Both the position numbers and the translations under genes were made by a program. DNA of 43,480 nucleotides from an uncultured Myxococcales bacterium. GTDB lineage: Bacteria; Myxococcota_A; Polyangia; Polyangiales; Polyangiaceae. The first letter of the stretch is position 1. Every line of letters starts with the position of its first letter. This document shows positions 14,695-22,929 of this stretch, in pieces. The notes beneath the pieces are model-generated. The model ran no database searches, had not been told where the DNA came from, and saw only the letters and a program-made list of their open reading frames with translations. The stretch lies in NCBI GenBank assembly GCA_937949945.1, contig CALFEQ010000068.1, forward strand, positions 1 through 43,480, in the 5' to 3' direction.

Positions 14695-15600
14695 ATGAGG
14701 TTTCGCTTTCCCGGGGGCTCGCGCCCGTCCGCGAACGGGCACCTGGACGGGCGAGACCCGCGCGCGCCCCTCGGCGGGCCGCACCAGCAGAACGGGGCGA
14801 ACGGCAGCGCGGTTCGTCAGCCGCTGCCGGACGAGATCGTCGTTTTGCAGGACGTGAGAAAGTCCTTCGGCGATCAGGAGGTCCTCAAAGGGATCAACCT
14901 GGTCGCACGCCGGCGAGAGACCACGGTCATCATCGGCGGCTCGGGCGCGGGCAAGACGACGCTGCTCCGCCTCATCGTCGCGCTCGAGCGCGCGACGAGC
15001 GGTCACATCTTCATCGACGGCGAAGACATCACGCGCCTGTCGGATCGAGAGCTCAACCGTGTCCGGAAGAAGTTCGGCATGGTCTACCAGTACGCGGCGC
15101 TGCTCGACTCGATCACCGTGTTCGACAACGTCGCGTTCCCGCTGGTCGAGCACACGAAGCTCTCGAAGAAGGAGATCCGGGAGCGCGTGATGAACAAGCT
15201 CGAGATCCTCGGGCTCGATCCGAAGGTCGTCGCGTCGAAGTACCCGTCCGAGCTGTCCGGCGGTATGCGCAAGCGCGTGGGCCTCGCGCGCGCCCTGATG
15301 CTCGAGCCGCCGATCCTCGTCTACGACGAGCCGACGAGCGGTCTCGACCCGCTCACGAGCCGCCTCGTCGACGACCTCATCGAGGAGATGCGGCAACGCT
15401 TCGGGGTCACGAGCATCGTCATCTCGCACGACATCGCGAGCTGCTTCCGCATCGCGCACCAGGCCGTGCTCCTCATCAAGGGACGCGTCGAGGCGTGCGG
15501 TCCGCCCGACGAGCTGCTCGCGGGCCCGAGCGAGATCGCGCGCGAGTTCATCCGCAACTCGGGCGTCGACGTCGCGAGCGTCGGCCGGGTCGCGCGCTGA
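14695..15600 (+). CDS. ABC transporter ATP-binding protein (MlaF-like)
   Basis: A 301-residue ATPase subunit resembling MlaF/Ttg2A of the phospholipid-transport systems at the inner membrane. Walker A GGSGAGKTT, Q-loop in MVYQYAALLDS, signature LSGGMRKRVGLARAL, Walker B ILVYDEPTSGLD and H-loop VISHD are all intact. LLDSITVFDNVAFPL and GGMRKRV are typical of the Mla/Mce subgroup. The first 45 residues are a Gly/Pro/Asn-rich extension not usual in MlaF. The ATG at 14695 has a good upstream AAGGGAG. The permease (MlaE) and MCE protein (MlaD) are not adjacent, so its partners lie elsewhere. Confidence 0.88.
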   Translation: MRFRFPGGSRPSANGHLDGRDPRAPLGGPHQQNGANGSAVRQPLPDEIVVLQDVRKSFGDQEVLKGINLVARRRETTVIIGGSGAGKTTLLRLIVALERATSGHIFIDGEDITRLSDRELNRVRKKFGMVYQYAALLDSITVFDNVAFPLVEHTKLSKKEIRERVMNKLEILGLDPKVVASKYPSELSGGMRKRVGLARALMLEPPILVYDEPTSGLDPLTSRLVDDLIEEMRQRFGVTSIVISHDIASCFRIAHQAVLLIKGRVEACGPPDELLAGPSEIAREFIRNSGVDVASVGRVAR

Positions 15601-15718
15601 CCCGGCCGAGCGGTGGACGGTCCACCGTCCACGGACCTTCCGGAACGAGGCGACGCGACAACCGGAAAGTGGGGCCCGCCGCGTGCGCGGCGAGCACGGC
15701 GCGGTAAGCTTGACGAAG

Positions 15719-16546
15719 ATGGACACGCTCCGTCCTCGCCCCTGGACGCCGCCCCCGCCGCCTCGGCCGGGTGTGGCGCCGGCGCCGAAGACGGAGGACA
15801 AGGCGGTGGCGTCGTTGGTGCTCGGGCTCTCGAGCCTGACGTGCTTCGGCGCGGTCGCCGGGCTCCCCGCGATGATCCTGGGCGCGCTCGCGCGCCGAGA
15901 CATCGATCGGTCGCTCGGGACGCTCACCGGCCGGGGCCTCGCGGCGGGCGGGATCGTCTCGGGGCTCTTCGGCACGGGCATCGGCGTCGTCGTCTTCCTC
16001 TGGGCGTTCGGTGCGCTCTTCGCGCCGGCGCCGTCGGAGCCCCCGATCGTGGCCGCGGCGCCGCCCCGGGCGGTGACCGCCGAGCCGCCGCCCATCGCCG
16101 TGACGGCGTCGTCCGAGGTCCATGGCGCGGGGACCCGCTCGTACGGGACCTTCGAGGTCGTGGACCTCGATCTCTCGCGAGGGCTCCGCCCGCAGATCGC
16201 GGAGATCGTCCGGCGCTCGCGCGGACGCACCGTCGTGCTCCAGACCGTCGCGCGCTCGAGCTCGGCATGCGCGGCCGTGGCCGCGGCGCTCCCCGACGCG
16301 CAGATGCAACGCGCGCTCGCGAACGTCACGCTGATCCGCGTCGACATCGAAGAGTACGACCGCGAGCTCGAGTCGATGAAGATCGAGACGAAGACGGCCC
16401 CGTGGTTCTACAAGCTCGACGACGACGGCGAGCCGACCGACGCCATCAGCGCCGACGCGTGGGGAGCGAACATCGAGAACATGGCGTCGGCGCTGGGCAA
16501 GTTCGTGCGTCGAAACACGCCGAGCCGCCGATCGCGTGTGCGCTGA
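15719..16546 (+). CDS. Membrane protein with DUF4190-like region and thioredoxin-like C-terminus
   Basis: A 275-residue protein starting at ATG 15719. Residues 1-30 are Pro-rich; about 30-105 contain two hydrophobic segments (SLVLGLSSLTCFGAVAGLPAM, then GIVSGLFGTGIGVVVFLWAF) with the pattern of DUF4190 membrane domains. After an Ala/Pro linker, residues about 150-265 resemble a thioredoxin-like fold: SSACAAVAAALPDAQ, TLIRVDIEEYDRELE, APWFYKLDDDGEPTDAIS. The usual CxxC is absent (one Cys only), so redox activity is doubtful. The C-terminal domain would lie on one face of the inner membrane as a scaffold or sensor. No specific function is assigned. Confidence 0.65.
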   Translation: MDTLRPRPWTPPPPPRPGVAPAPKTEDKAVASLVLGLSSLTCFGAVAGLPAMILGALARRDIDRSLGTLTGRGLAAGGIVSGLFGTGIGVVVFLWAFGALFAPAPSEPPIVAAAPPRAVTAEPPPIAVTASSEVHGAGTRSYGTFEVVDLDLSRGLRPQIAEIVRRSRGRTVVLQTVARSSSACAAVAAALPDAQMQRALANVTLIRVDIEEYDRELESMKIETKTAPWFYKLDDDGEPTDAISADAWGANIENMASALGKFVRRNTPSRRSRVR

Positions 16547-16613
16547 GGCCGCCTTCGAGGGGGGATTTGCGCCTCGCGCTTCCCGTGAAATTTCCCCGTG
16601 CTAGCGTCGGGCC

Positions 16614-17522
16614 GTGCGGCTCGCCTCCGTCAGCGTCGACCTCGACGAGATCCATCACTACCACGCGATCCACGGCCTGCCGGTCGAGGGCGCCGCGACG
16701 CTCGTCTACGACGTCGCGGTCGACCGGCTGACGGCGCTCGCGGACGCGGCGCGCATTCCGCTCACGTTCTTCGCGATCGGGCGCGACCTTTCGCGCGCAG
16801 GAGCGCAGGAGCGCATGCGGGCGGCGGCGAAGGCCGGGCACGAGATCGCGAACCACTCGCTCGACCATCGCTACGATCTCGTTCGGCTCGGGCGCGACGA
16901 GATCCGGCGTCAGATCGAAGGCGGCGCGGCGGCGATCGCGGACGCGTGCGGGGAGCGTCCGGTGGGCTTCCGCGCGCCCGGATACACGATCACCGACGAG
17001 GTGCTCGACGTCCTCGCCGAGCTCGGCGTCGAGTACGACGCCTCGGTGTTCCCCTGCCCTGCGTACTGGATGGCGAAGACGGCCGCGATCGGCCTCATCG
17101 CGATGCGTGGCCGGAAGAGCCGATCGATCGTCGACCAGCCCACGGTCCTGCTCGCGCCGACGCGCCCGTACCGCGTGGGGCGACCCTACTGGCGGCGAGG
17201 CAGCGGCATCCTCGAGATCCCCGTGCAGGTCACGCGCGGGCTGCGCCTGCCCTTCATCGGCACGTCGGTGACGCTCGCCGGCCCGTCACGCGCGCGCTGG
17301 CTCGCGAAGATGTGCGTGGGCGAGCCGCTCGTGAACCTCGAGCTGCACGGCATCGACGTGCTCGACACGACCGACGGCCTCGAAGCGCTCGAGCGTCACC
17401 AGCCCGACGTCCGCATCCCTCACGCGAGAAAGACGGAAGCGATCCTCGCAGCGATCGAGGAGCTGTCGAAGGCGGGCTACCGCTTCGTCACGATGCGCGA
17501 AGCCGCCGCCGCTTTCGCCTGA
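16614..17522 (+). CDS. Polysaccharide deacetylase family protein (CE4)
   Basis: A 302-residue NodB-homology enzyme expected to remove N-acetyl groups from a glycan by a metal-dependent mechanism. Motifs: SVDLDEIHHY near the N-terminus (catalytic Asp position), FFAIGRDLS, HEIANHSLDHRYDL with the metal-binding His pair, and GFRAPGYTIT. It resembles the XrtA-type/exopolysaccharide group (DUF3473-like tail with ELHGIDVLD). No signal peptide is visible, so it may work in the cytoplasm on a lipid-linked precursor. The start is a GTG at 16614; a TGCTAGCGT -10-like element ends only a few bases upstream, suggesting a very short or absent leader. Confidence 0.85.
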   Translation: MRLASVSVDLDEIHHYHAIHGLPVEGAATLVYDVAVDRLTALADAARIPLTFFAIGRDLSRAGAQERMRAAAKAGHEIANHSLDHRYDLVRLGRDEIRRQIEGGAAAIADACGERPVGFRAPGYTITDEVLDVLAELGVEYDASVFPCPAYWMAKTAAIGLIAMRGRKSRSIVDQPTVLLAPTRPYRVGRPYWRRGSGILEIPVQVTRGLRLPFIGTSVTLAGPSRARWLAKMCVGEPLVNLELHGIDVLDTTDGLEALERHQPDVRIPHARKTEAILAAIEELSKAGYRFVTMREAAAAFA

Positions 17523-17608
17523 CCGCTCGGTCCTCAGTCCTCGGTTCGTATCGCGACGCGAGGGTTGGACCTTCACGGAGTCGACGCGACGTCCCGCACC
17601 GTCGCATT

Positions 17609-17637
17609 CGGGAACGGGAACGGGAACGAGAACGGGG
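17609..17637. repeat. Hexanucleotide microsatellite (CGGGAA-type)
   Basis: cgggaa repeats three times, followed by the variant unit cgagaa, in the gap between the convergent deacetylase and S9 peptidase genes. It is non-coding and prone to slippage. Confidence 0.8.
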
Positions 17638-17646
17638 TGCTGGGAA

Positions 17647-17704
17647 CTCCTGCGGGCTCCCTGTCTCCCTGTTGCCCCCTGTCTCCCCGCGTCCTCCCCG
17701 TCTC
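17647..17704 (-). repeat. Interspersed GGGAGAC-rich repeat, copy B
   Basis: The minus-strand sequence gagacggggag...cgcggggagacagg...caacagggagac agggagcccgcagga corresponds to copy A at 14057-14121. It starts directly after the stop of the S9 peptidase gene. Confidence 0.75.
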
Positions 17705-17705
17705 C

Positions 17706-19859
17706 TCAGTCCTTCAGACCGAGGCGCGTGCCGAGGAACGTGTACACGAGCGCATCGACGTACGCCCGCTGCTTGATGTCGGCGGCGCCGCCATGGCCGC
17801 CTTCGATGTTCTCGTAGTAGAGCGGCTTGTGGCCGAGCGCCTCGAGCTTCGCGACCATCTTGCGCGCGTGGCCCGGGTGGACGCGGTCGTCCTTCGTCGA
17901 GGTCGTGTAGAAGACCGGCGGGTACGTCACGCCCTGCTTGATGTTGTGGAACGGCGAGAACTTCGACAGCGCCGCCCAGTCCTCCGGCTTGTCCGGATCG
18001 CCGTACTCGCTCATCCACGACGCGCCCGCGAGCAGCTTGTGGTACCGTCGCATGTCGGTCAGCGGCACCTTGCTCACGATCGCCCCGAAGAGATCCGGGC
18101 GCTGCGTGAGCATCACGCTCGTGAGCAGCCCGCCGTTGCTGCCGCCCATCACGCCGAGCTCCTTCGTCGTCGTGACGCCGCGTCGAACGAGATCCTCCGC
18201 GACCGCGATGAGGTCGTCGTAGGCGCGCTGGCGGTTGTGCTTCATCGCGGCCTCGTGCCAGGCCGGGCCGTACTCGCCGCCGCCGCGAAGGTTCGCGAGC
18301 ACGTAGGTCCCGCCCTTCTCGAGCCACGCGGCGCCGACGGAGGCGCGGTAGCCGGGCATGAGCGAGATCTCGAAGCCGCCGTACGCCTCGATGACGGCGG
18401 GGCCCTTCCCGCCGCCCTTCTTGCCGACCTGGAAGTACGGGACCTTGGTCCCGTCCTTCGAGGTGGCGAAGTGCTGCGTGACCTCGAGGTCCGACGCCTC
18501 GAAGAACGACGGCAGCTTCTTGAGCGGCTCGCGCTTGCCCGTCGTCGTGCTCCAGAGCTCGAGCGTGCTCGGGACGGTGAAGTCCTCGAGCCAGAGCCAC
18601 GCGTCGTCGGACTTGTCCTCGTCGACCGGCGAGACGCGGATCGATCCGACGGAGATCTCGAGCGGCTTGCCGACCCACGGCGCGTTCGCGTTCGCGCGCG
18701 AGAACACCGTGATCTTGTTCTTCACGTCGGACAGGACGTTGATGACGAGACGCGTCTTCGTGCCCGTCCAGGAGGCGAGCGAGGTGTTGCTCGTCGGCTC
18801 GAACAGGACCTGAAAGTCCCGCTTCCCGTCCATGAACGCCTTGAGCTTCGTGACGAGGAGGCTGCCCTTCTTGTAGGTGGTGCCGCCGACGGTCCAGTCG
18901 CTGCGCAGCCGGAGCAGGAGCTCGTCGTCCCAGAGCCCCGCGTCGGCGTCGTCCGGCTTGTCGATCTTCACGTACTTCCCGCTCGCGTCCTTCAAGAACA
19001 GCTCACGGTGCTCGAAGTCGATCGCGCGCTGGCACAGGTCGCGCTTCTTGCCGTGATCGAAGTCCCGGAAGCAGTCGGCGCGGATGTCGCTCTCCTTCAC
19101 CTCGAAGATCGTCTGCGCCTCGGAGAGCGGCTTGCCCCGCTTCCACTCCTTGATCACGCGCGGGTAGCCGGAGCTCGTGCGCGAGCCGGGGCCGAAATCG
19201 GTGCCGACGTAGACCGTGTTCTCGTCCTTCCATTGGATCGAGTGCTTCGCCTCGGGCAGGACGAAGCCGTCCTTCACGAACTCCTTCTTCTCGGCGTCGA
19301 ACTCGCGGACGATGTCGGCGTCACCGCCGCCCTTCGACAGGCGCACGAGGCACTTCCTGTACTGCGGGTAGAGGCACGTCGCGCCGTGGAAGACGTAGCT
19401 CTCGTTCTCGGCCTTGTTCAGGGCGTCGATGTCGAGCAGCGTCGTCCACTTCGGCTCGGCCTTCTTGTATTCTGCAAAGGTCGTCTCGCGCCAGATCCCG
19501 CGCGGGTGCTCGCCGTCGGTCCAGAAGTTCCGGATCTTGCCGTTCACGTACGACGGCGACGGGATCTTCTCCTTCGAGCTGTAGATGGCGAGGAGTCGCT
19601 CCTCGAGCGTCTTGAAGCGCGGATCCTTCGTGAGCTCCCCCTCGGAGACCGCGTTGTGGGCGCGGGCGAAGGCGAGCGCCTTCTCGCCCTGGATCTCCTC
19701 CAGCCAGAGGAAGCTGTCGTCGTCGACCGTCGCGGGAGCGGGCTGCGACGGCTCCGGCGCCGGTGGCGACGGAGGCGGGGGCGGCGCCTGCTCGAGAGGC
19801 AATGCGCCTCCGCACGCGACGAGGAACGGCAGACCCACGATGACGAGACGCACGCGCAT
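17706..19859 (-). CDS. Prolyl oligopeptidase family serine peptidase (S9), lipoprotein
   Basis: A 717-residue peptidase that should cleave proline-containing peptides. Starting at the ATG at 19859 (AGGAG 8 nt upstream) gives a lipoprotein signal, RLVIVGLPFLVACGGA, with Cys in the lipobox LVAC, followed by a Pro-rich spacer; so it acts in the periplasm or on the outer membrane. Residues about 60-430 form the beta-propeller. The C-terminal alpha/beta hydrolase has Ser574 in MGGSNGG, Asp657/Asp658 in TKDDRVHPG and His689 in EGGHGG, a complete triad. It lies 116 bp downstream of tsf on the same strand but has its own ribosome-binding site, so a separate promoter is possible. Confidence 0.94.
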   Translation of the reverse strand: MRVRLVIVGLPFLVACGGALPLEQAPPPPPSPPAPEPSQPAPATVDDDSFLWLEEIQGEKALAFARAHNAVSEGELTKDPRFKTLEERLLAIYSSKEKIPSPSYVNGKIRNFWTDGEHPRGIWRETTFAEYKKAEPKWTTLLDIDALNKAENESYVFHGATCLYPQYRKCLVRLSKGGGDADIVREFDAEKKEFVKDGFVLPEAKHSIQWKDENTVYVGTDFGPGSRTSSGYPRVIKEWKRGKPLSEAQTIFEVKESDIRADCFRDFDHGKKRDLCQRAIDFEHRELFLKDASGKYVKIDKPDDADAGLWDDELLLRLRSDWTVGGTTYKKGSLLVTKLKAFMDGKRDFQVLFEPTSNTSLASWTGTKTRLVINVLSDVKNKITVFSRANANAPWVGKPLEISVGSIRVSPVDEDKSDDAWLWLEDFTVPSTLELWSTTTGKREPLKKLPSFFEASDLEVTQHFATSKDGTKVPYFQVGKKGGGKGPAVIEAYGGFEISLMPGYRASVGAAWLEKGGTYVLANLRGGGEYGPAWHEAAMKHNRQRAYDDLIAVAEDLVRRGVTTTKELGVMGGSNGGLLTSVMLTQRPDLFGAIVSKVPLTDMRRYHKLLAGASWMSEYGDPDKPEDWAALSKFSPFHNIKQGVTYPPVFYTTSTKDDRVHPGHARKMVAKLEALGHKPLYYENIEGGHGGAADIKQRAYVDALVYTFLGTRLGLKD

Positions 19860-19975
19860 TCGATCACTCCTCTCGGGCTCCCGACGAGCCCTTGGCCGAT
19901 GACCAGAAGGGCCGGTACGCCCGCGGCGCCCGGCCCTTCGCGATGCTCCGGTCGGAGCCACCTACACTCGAGACG

Positions 19976-20908
19976 TCAGCCGGCGATCTGCTTGGCGACC
20001 TCGTCGGCGAGGTTCTCCTGCTTCTTCTCGATGCCCTCGCCGAGGCCGAAGCGCACGAACGCGTCGAGCGTCACCTCGCCGCCGAGCTTCTTGCCGAGCT
20101 CCTGACGGATCTTGTCGACGGAGCCGGCGCCCGGCTCCCAGACGTTGTCCTGCCCGAGGAGCGTGACCTCCGTGTACCACTTGGCGATCTTGCCCTCGAT
20201 GATCTTCGGCCACGCCTGCTCGGGCTTGCCCTCCTCCTTGAGCTGCGCGGTGAAGATCTCCTTCTGCTTGTCGATGTCCGCCTGGGCGAGCTCGGCCTTG
20301 CTCACGACCAGCGGGTTCATCGCGGCGACCTGCATCGCGCAGTTCTCGACGAAGGTTCGGAAGTCCGCGTCGTCGCGCTTGTCGGCGGACGGCGGCTGCG
20401 CCGCGAGCAGGACGGCGAGCTTGCCGCCCATGTGGACGTAGGCGTGGACCACGCCGTTGCCCTTCGCCTCGAGCACGTCCCAGCGGCGGACGACGATGTT
20501 CTCGCCGATGCGGCCGACGAGCTCCTGACGGATCTCGTCGATCGTCTTCTCCGTGCCCGGGTACTTCTGGCTCGACAGGTCCTTGCCCTTCTCGAGCGAG
20601 CTCGCGACGGAGACGACGTCACTGACGAACTTCTTGAAGTCGTCACCACGCGCGACGAAGTCCGTCTGGCAGTTGACCTCGACGATCACGCCCTTCTTGC
20701 CGTCCGGGCTGACCCACGTGGCGACCTCGCCCTCGGTCGCGACCTTTCCGGCGCGCGCCGCGGCCTTGACGATCCCCTTCTTGAGGATGATCTCGACCGC
20801 CTTGTCGAGGTCGCCCTCGGCCTCGACCAGCGCGTTCTTGCAGTCGGTCATTCCGGCGGAGGTGCGCTCGCGGAGCTCCTTGATCAATGCGGGAGTAATG
20901 GCAGCCAT
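19976..20908 (-). CDS. tsf: Translation elongation factor Ts
   Basis: Guanine-nucleotide exchange factor for EF-Tu in the cytoplasm. 310 residues, beginning MAAITPALIKELRERTSAGM at the ATG at 20908. Signatures: TDCKNALVEAEGDLDKAVE (UBA-like N-terminal domain), EVNCQTDFVARGDDF, and HVHMGGKLAVLL-type core sequence (here AYVHMGGKLAVLL). The C-terminal GLGEGIEKKQENLADEV is typical. It follows rpsB in the standard rpsB-tsf order, but the 225-bp spacer carries four hairpins; pyrH and frr, often next, are absent and an S9 peptidase follows instead. Confidence 0.98.
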   Translation of the reverse strand: MAAITPALIKELRERTSAGMTDCKNALVEAEGDLDKAVEIILKKGIVKAAARAGKVATEGEVATWVSPDGKKGVIVEVNCQTDFVARGDDFKKFVSDVVSVASSLEKGKDLSSQKYPGTEKTIDEIRQELVGRIGENIVVRRWDVLEAKGNGVVHAYVHMGGKLAVLLAAQPPSADKRDDADFRTFVENCAMQVAAMNPLVVSKAELAQADIDKQKEIFTAQLKEEGKPEQAWPKIIEGKIAKWYTEVTLLGQDNVWEPGAGSVDKIRQELGKKLGGEVTLDAFVRFGLGEGIEKKQENLADEVAKQIAG

Positions 20909-21031
20909 CACAGTCTCTCGGGTAGGTCGCGCGAGCCTCGCTCGGGCGACGGGTTGGTCGTCACGGGCCAATGGCCCGATCGCGTCCCGACCACGCATTG
21001 CACGCGGTCGACCAGGACGCTGTGCGTCGAT

Positions 21032-21126
21032 GAGGCGAACGCCTCGGTGGTGAGGCTCGGCCTGCGCCGAGCCTCGTCGTCGCGGCGGAGCTCTGCCTCC
21101 GCCCGTCAGCGCGGAGCGAGCTCCGC
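21032..21126 (-). promoter_or_regulatory. Four consecutive stem-loops in the rpsB-tsf spacer
   Basis: Perfect inverted repeats: gaggc-gaac-gcctc (21032-21045); gaggctcggc-ctgc-gccgagcctc (21052-21075, 10-bp stem); ggcggag-ctctgc-ctccgcc (21084-21103); gcggag-cgag-ctccgc (21111-21126). The last lies 8 nt after the rpsB stop in the transcript. No T-run follows. In E. coli the rpsB-tsf spacer also carries an attenuating terminator, so these probably set the rpsB:tsf ratio or act as processing sites. Confidence 0.65.
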
Positions 21127-21133
21127 GGCTCGG

Positions 21134-21976
21134 TCAGCTCGTGGCCTCGGCCGGCTTCTCGGCGTCGGGCGCCTCGGACTGCTGCCGGCGCCGGCCGTAC
21201 GAGACCTCGGCCACCGGGCCACGACCGCCGCCCTCGGCCTCGCGGGGCGCGAACTCCTTGCGGCGCTGCATCCCCTCGACGACCGCGTCGGCGATGCGCT
21301 GCGTGATGAGCTTGATCGAGCGGATCGCGTCGTCGTTGCCCGGGATCACGTAGTCGATGAGATCCGGATCGCAGTTCGTGTCCGTGATCGCGATGATCGG
21401 GATGCCGAGCTTCTTCGCCTCGCTGACCGCGATCGTCTCCATCGCCGGGTCGATGATGAAGACCGCCGACGGGAGCGAGCTCATGTTCTTGAGGCCGCCG
21501 AGGTACTTCTCGAAGCGCTCACGCTCCTTCTCGAGGCGCGAGACCTCCTTCTTCGGAAGCTGGAGGTACGTGCCGTCCTCCTTCATGCGCTCGAGCTGCC
21601 GCATGCGCTCGAGGCCCTGCTTGATCGTGCGGAAGTTCGTGAGCGTGCCGCCGAGCCAGCGGTTCACGACGTAGAACGAGCCGGAGCGCGTCGCCTCCTC
21701 CTGCACGATCTCCTGCGCCTGGCGCTTCGTGCCGACCATGAGGAGCGAGCCGCCGCGGGCGACGGTCTCCTGCACGAAGTGGAACGCACGCGCGAAGAGG
21801 CGGGCCGTCTGGTCGAGGTCGATGATGTGGATGCCGTTGCGCGCGCCGTAGATGTACGGCCGCATCTTCGGGTTCCAGCGCTTCGTCTGGTGCCCGAAGT
21901 GGACGCCCGCATCGAGCAGGGCGCGGAGGGGCAACGGGAAATCGTTCTTGAGCTGCGGAACTTCGGTCTGAGCCAT
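21134..21976 (-). CDS. rpsB: 30S ribosomal protein S2
   Basis: Ribosomal protein of the small subunit. 280 residues from the ATG at 21976 (MAQTEVPQLKNDFPLPLRAL). Family signatures: LDAGVHFGHQTKRWNPKMRPYIY (quoted in part: GVHFGHQTKRWNPKM), RNGIHIIDLDQT, NRWLGGTLTNFRTI, and IPIIAITDTNCDPDLIDYVIPGND. A Glu/Ala-rich tail of about 35 residues extends past the usual end. It heads the rpsB-tsf unit with a good promoter about 160 bp upstream. Confidence 0.98.
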   Translation of the reverse strand: MAQTEVPQLKNDFPLPLRALLDAGVHFGHQTKRWNPKMRPYIYGARNGIHIIDLDQTARLFARAFHFVQETVARGGSLLMVGTKRQAQEIVQEEATRSGSFYVVNRWLGGTLTNFRTIKQGLERMRQLERMKEDGTYLQLPKKEVSRLEKERERFEKYLGGLKNMSSLPSAVFIIDPAMETIAVSEAKKLGIPIIAITDTNCDPDLIDYVIPGNDDAIRSIKLITQRIADAVVEGMQRRKEFAPREAEGGGRGPVAEVSYGRRRQQSEAPDAEKPAEATS

Positions 21977-22137
21977 GTGCGCTTTCGCCTTTCGGTTGGG
22001 CCTCCGCTCCCCACCGTGGCCAGCGAAGCGCTCGCGCTGCGAGCGATCTCCGCACCGGGCCGACGGCTTTGCGCCGGGGAGCGTGTGGAGTCGAGGTCGA
22101 TTCCACGGACTTCGGGAGAAGCCCGTGAGGGGCAGGC

Positions 22138-22165
22138 ATCGTACCCAGCGGCCCCTTGCCGTCAA
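22138..22165 (-). promoter_or_regulatory. Sigma70-like promoter for rpsB-tsf
   Basis: On the minus strand TTGACG (22165-22160), a 16-nt spacer and TACGAT (22143-22138). The predicted transcript has a 5' leader of about 155 nt before the rpsB ATG, long enough for S2 autoregulation as known in gammaproteobacteria; no conserved element was confirmed by eye. Confidence 0.55.
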
Positions 22166-22271
22166 GCTCTCCTGGTCCGGGGCTTGCTCGCCCCCGCCTT
22201 TCGGGGCATAGCTCAGCCTCTCGCCTGACGCGTCCTCAACCCTTCCGCCTTCGCACCGTCGAGGAGAATCC

Positions 22272-22559
22272 GTGAAGCTCGTCCGCTCCACATGTCCGCA
22301 CGCGCTCCTCGCCGCGGGCGCGATGACCCTCGCCATCGCCGGGGCGACGGGGTGTCCCCCGCGGCGGATGCCCACGCTGCCGCCGCCCGAGTACGAGGAG
22401 CCTCCCCCGCCTTCGTGGCTGCGCGAGGCGGGAGCGCCGGGGCCCGAGCAGCCCGCGCCGGCCGAGGAGCCGTCGATGCCCGAGGCGCCCGCCCCCACGC
22501 CGCCGGCCGACGCACCGCCTGCGGACGCACCGCCCGCGGACGACGCCGGCGTGAGCTAG
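22272..22559 (+). CDS. Small proline-rich lipoprotein
   Basis: A 95-residue protein with a GTG start at 22272 and GAGGAGA 6 nt upstream. The N-terminus is a lipoprotein signal: LLAAGAMTLAIAGATGC with Cys28 as the likely lipidated residue. The remaining 67 residues are Pro/Glu/Ala-rich, with repeats of the ADAPP kind at the end, and should be disordered in the periplasm. No family recognised. It is divergent from rpsB and 82 bp before gatC on the same strand. Confidence 0.7.
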   Translation: MKLVRSTCPHALLAAGAMTLAIAGATGCPPRRMPTLPPPEYEEPPPPSWLREAGAPGPEQPAPAEEPSMPEAPAPTPPADAPPADAPPADDAGVS

Positions 22560-22641
22560 GACCGACGCTGCGACAGCCGACCCTCGCGCGGACGGAGGAG
22601 CGCGACGGCGCGGCGGGACGATGCTAGGGTCCGTCCGCGAG

Positions 22642-22926
22642 ATGGACCGCGCGCAGATTCGTCACGTCGCCGAGCTCGCCGAGCTCGAGCTGACCGAGGC
22701 CGAGGAGGCTCGCCTCGCGGAGGAGATCGGCCGGATCGTCGCCTACGTCGCCGAGCTCTCCGCGATCGACACCTCGGACGTCCCGCCGACCGCGCTCGTG
22801 ACCGCCGACGCGAGCGCGCCGCTCCGCAGCGACGAGCCGCGCCCGGGGCTCTCGCACGAAGAGGCGCTCGCAGGCGCCCCTCGCGCGGAGCACGGCGGCT
22901 TCGTCGTGCCGACGTTCGTGGAGTGA
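22642..22926 (+). CDS. gatC: Asp/Glu-tRNA amidotransferase subunit C
   Basis: Small subunit of GatCAB, which converts Glu-tRNA-Gln (or Asp-tRNA-Asn) to the amide form. 94 residues; IRHVAELAELELTEAEEARL at the start, then LRSDEPRPGLSHEEALAGAP and the C-terminal GGFVVPTFVE are classic GatC. The ATG at 22642 (MDRAQIRHV) fits family alignments better than the upstream 22621. A TGCTAGGGT element 15-20 nt upstream may be the -10. Its stop is 3 bp from the gatA start. Confidence 0.95.
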   Translation: MDRAQIRHVAELAELELTEAEEARLAEEIGRIVAYVAELSAIDTSDVPPTALVTADASAPLRSDEPRPGLSHEEALAGAPRAEHGGFVVPTFVE

Positions 22927-22929
22927 CGC

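Noticed and set aside
22203..22232. tRNA-like start ggggcatagctcagcc
   Set aside because: It resembles the 5' end of a tRNA, but no D-stem closing strand, anticodon stem or T-arm follows.
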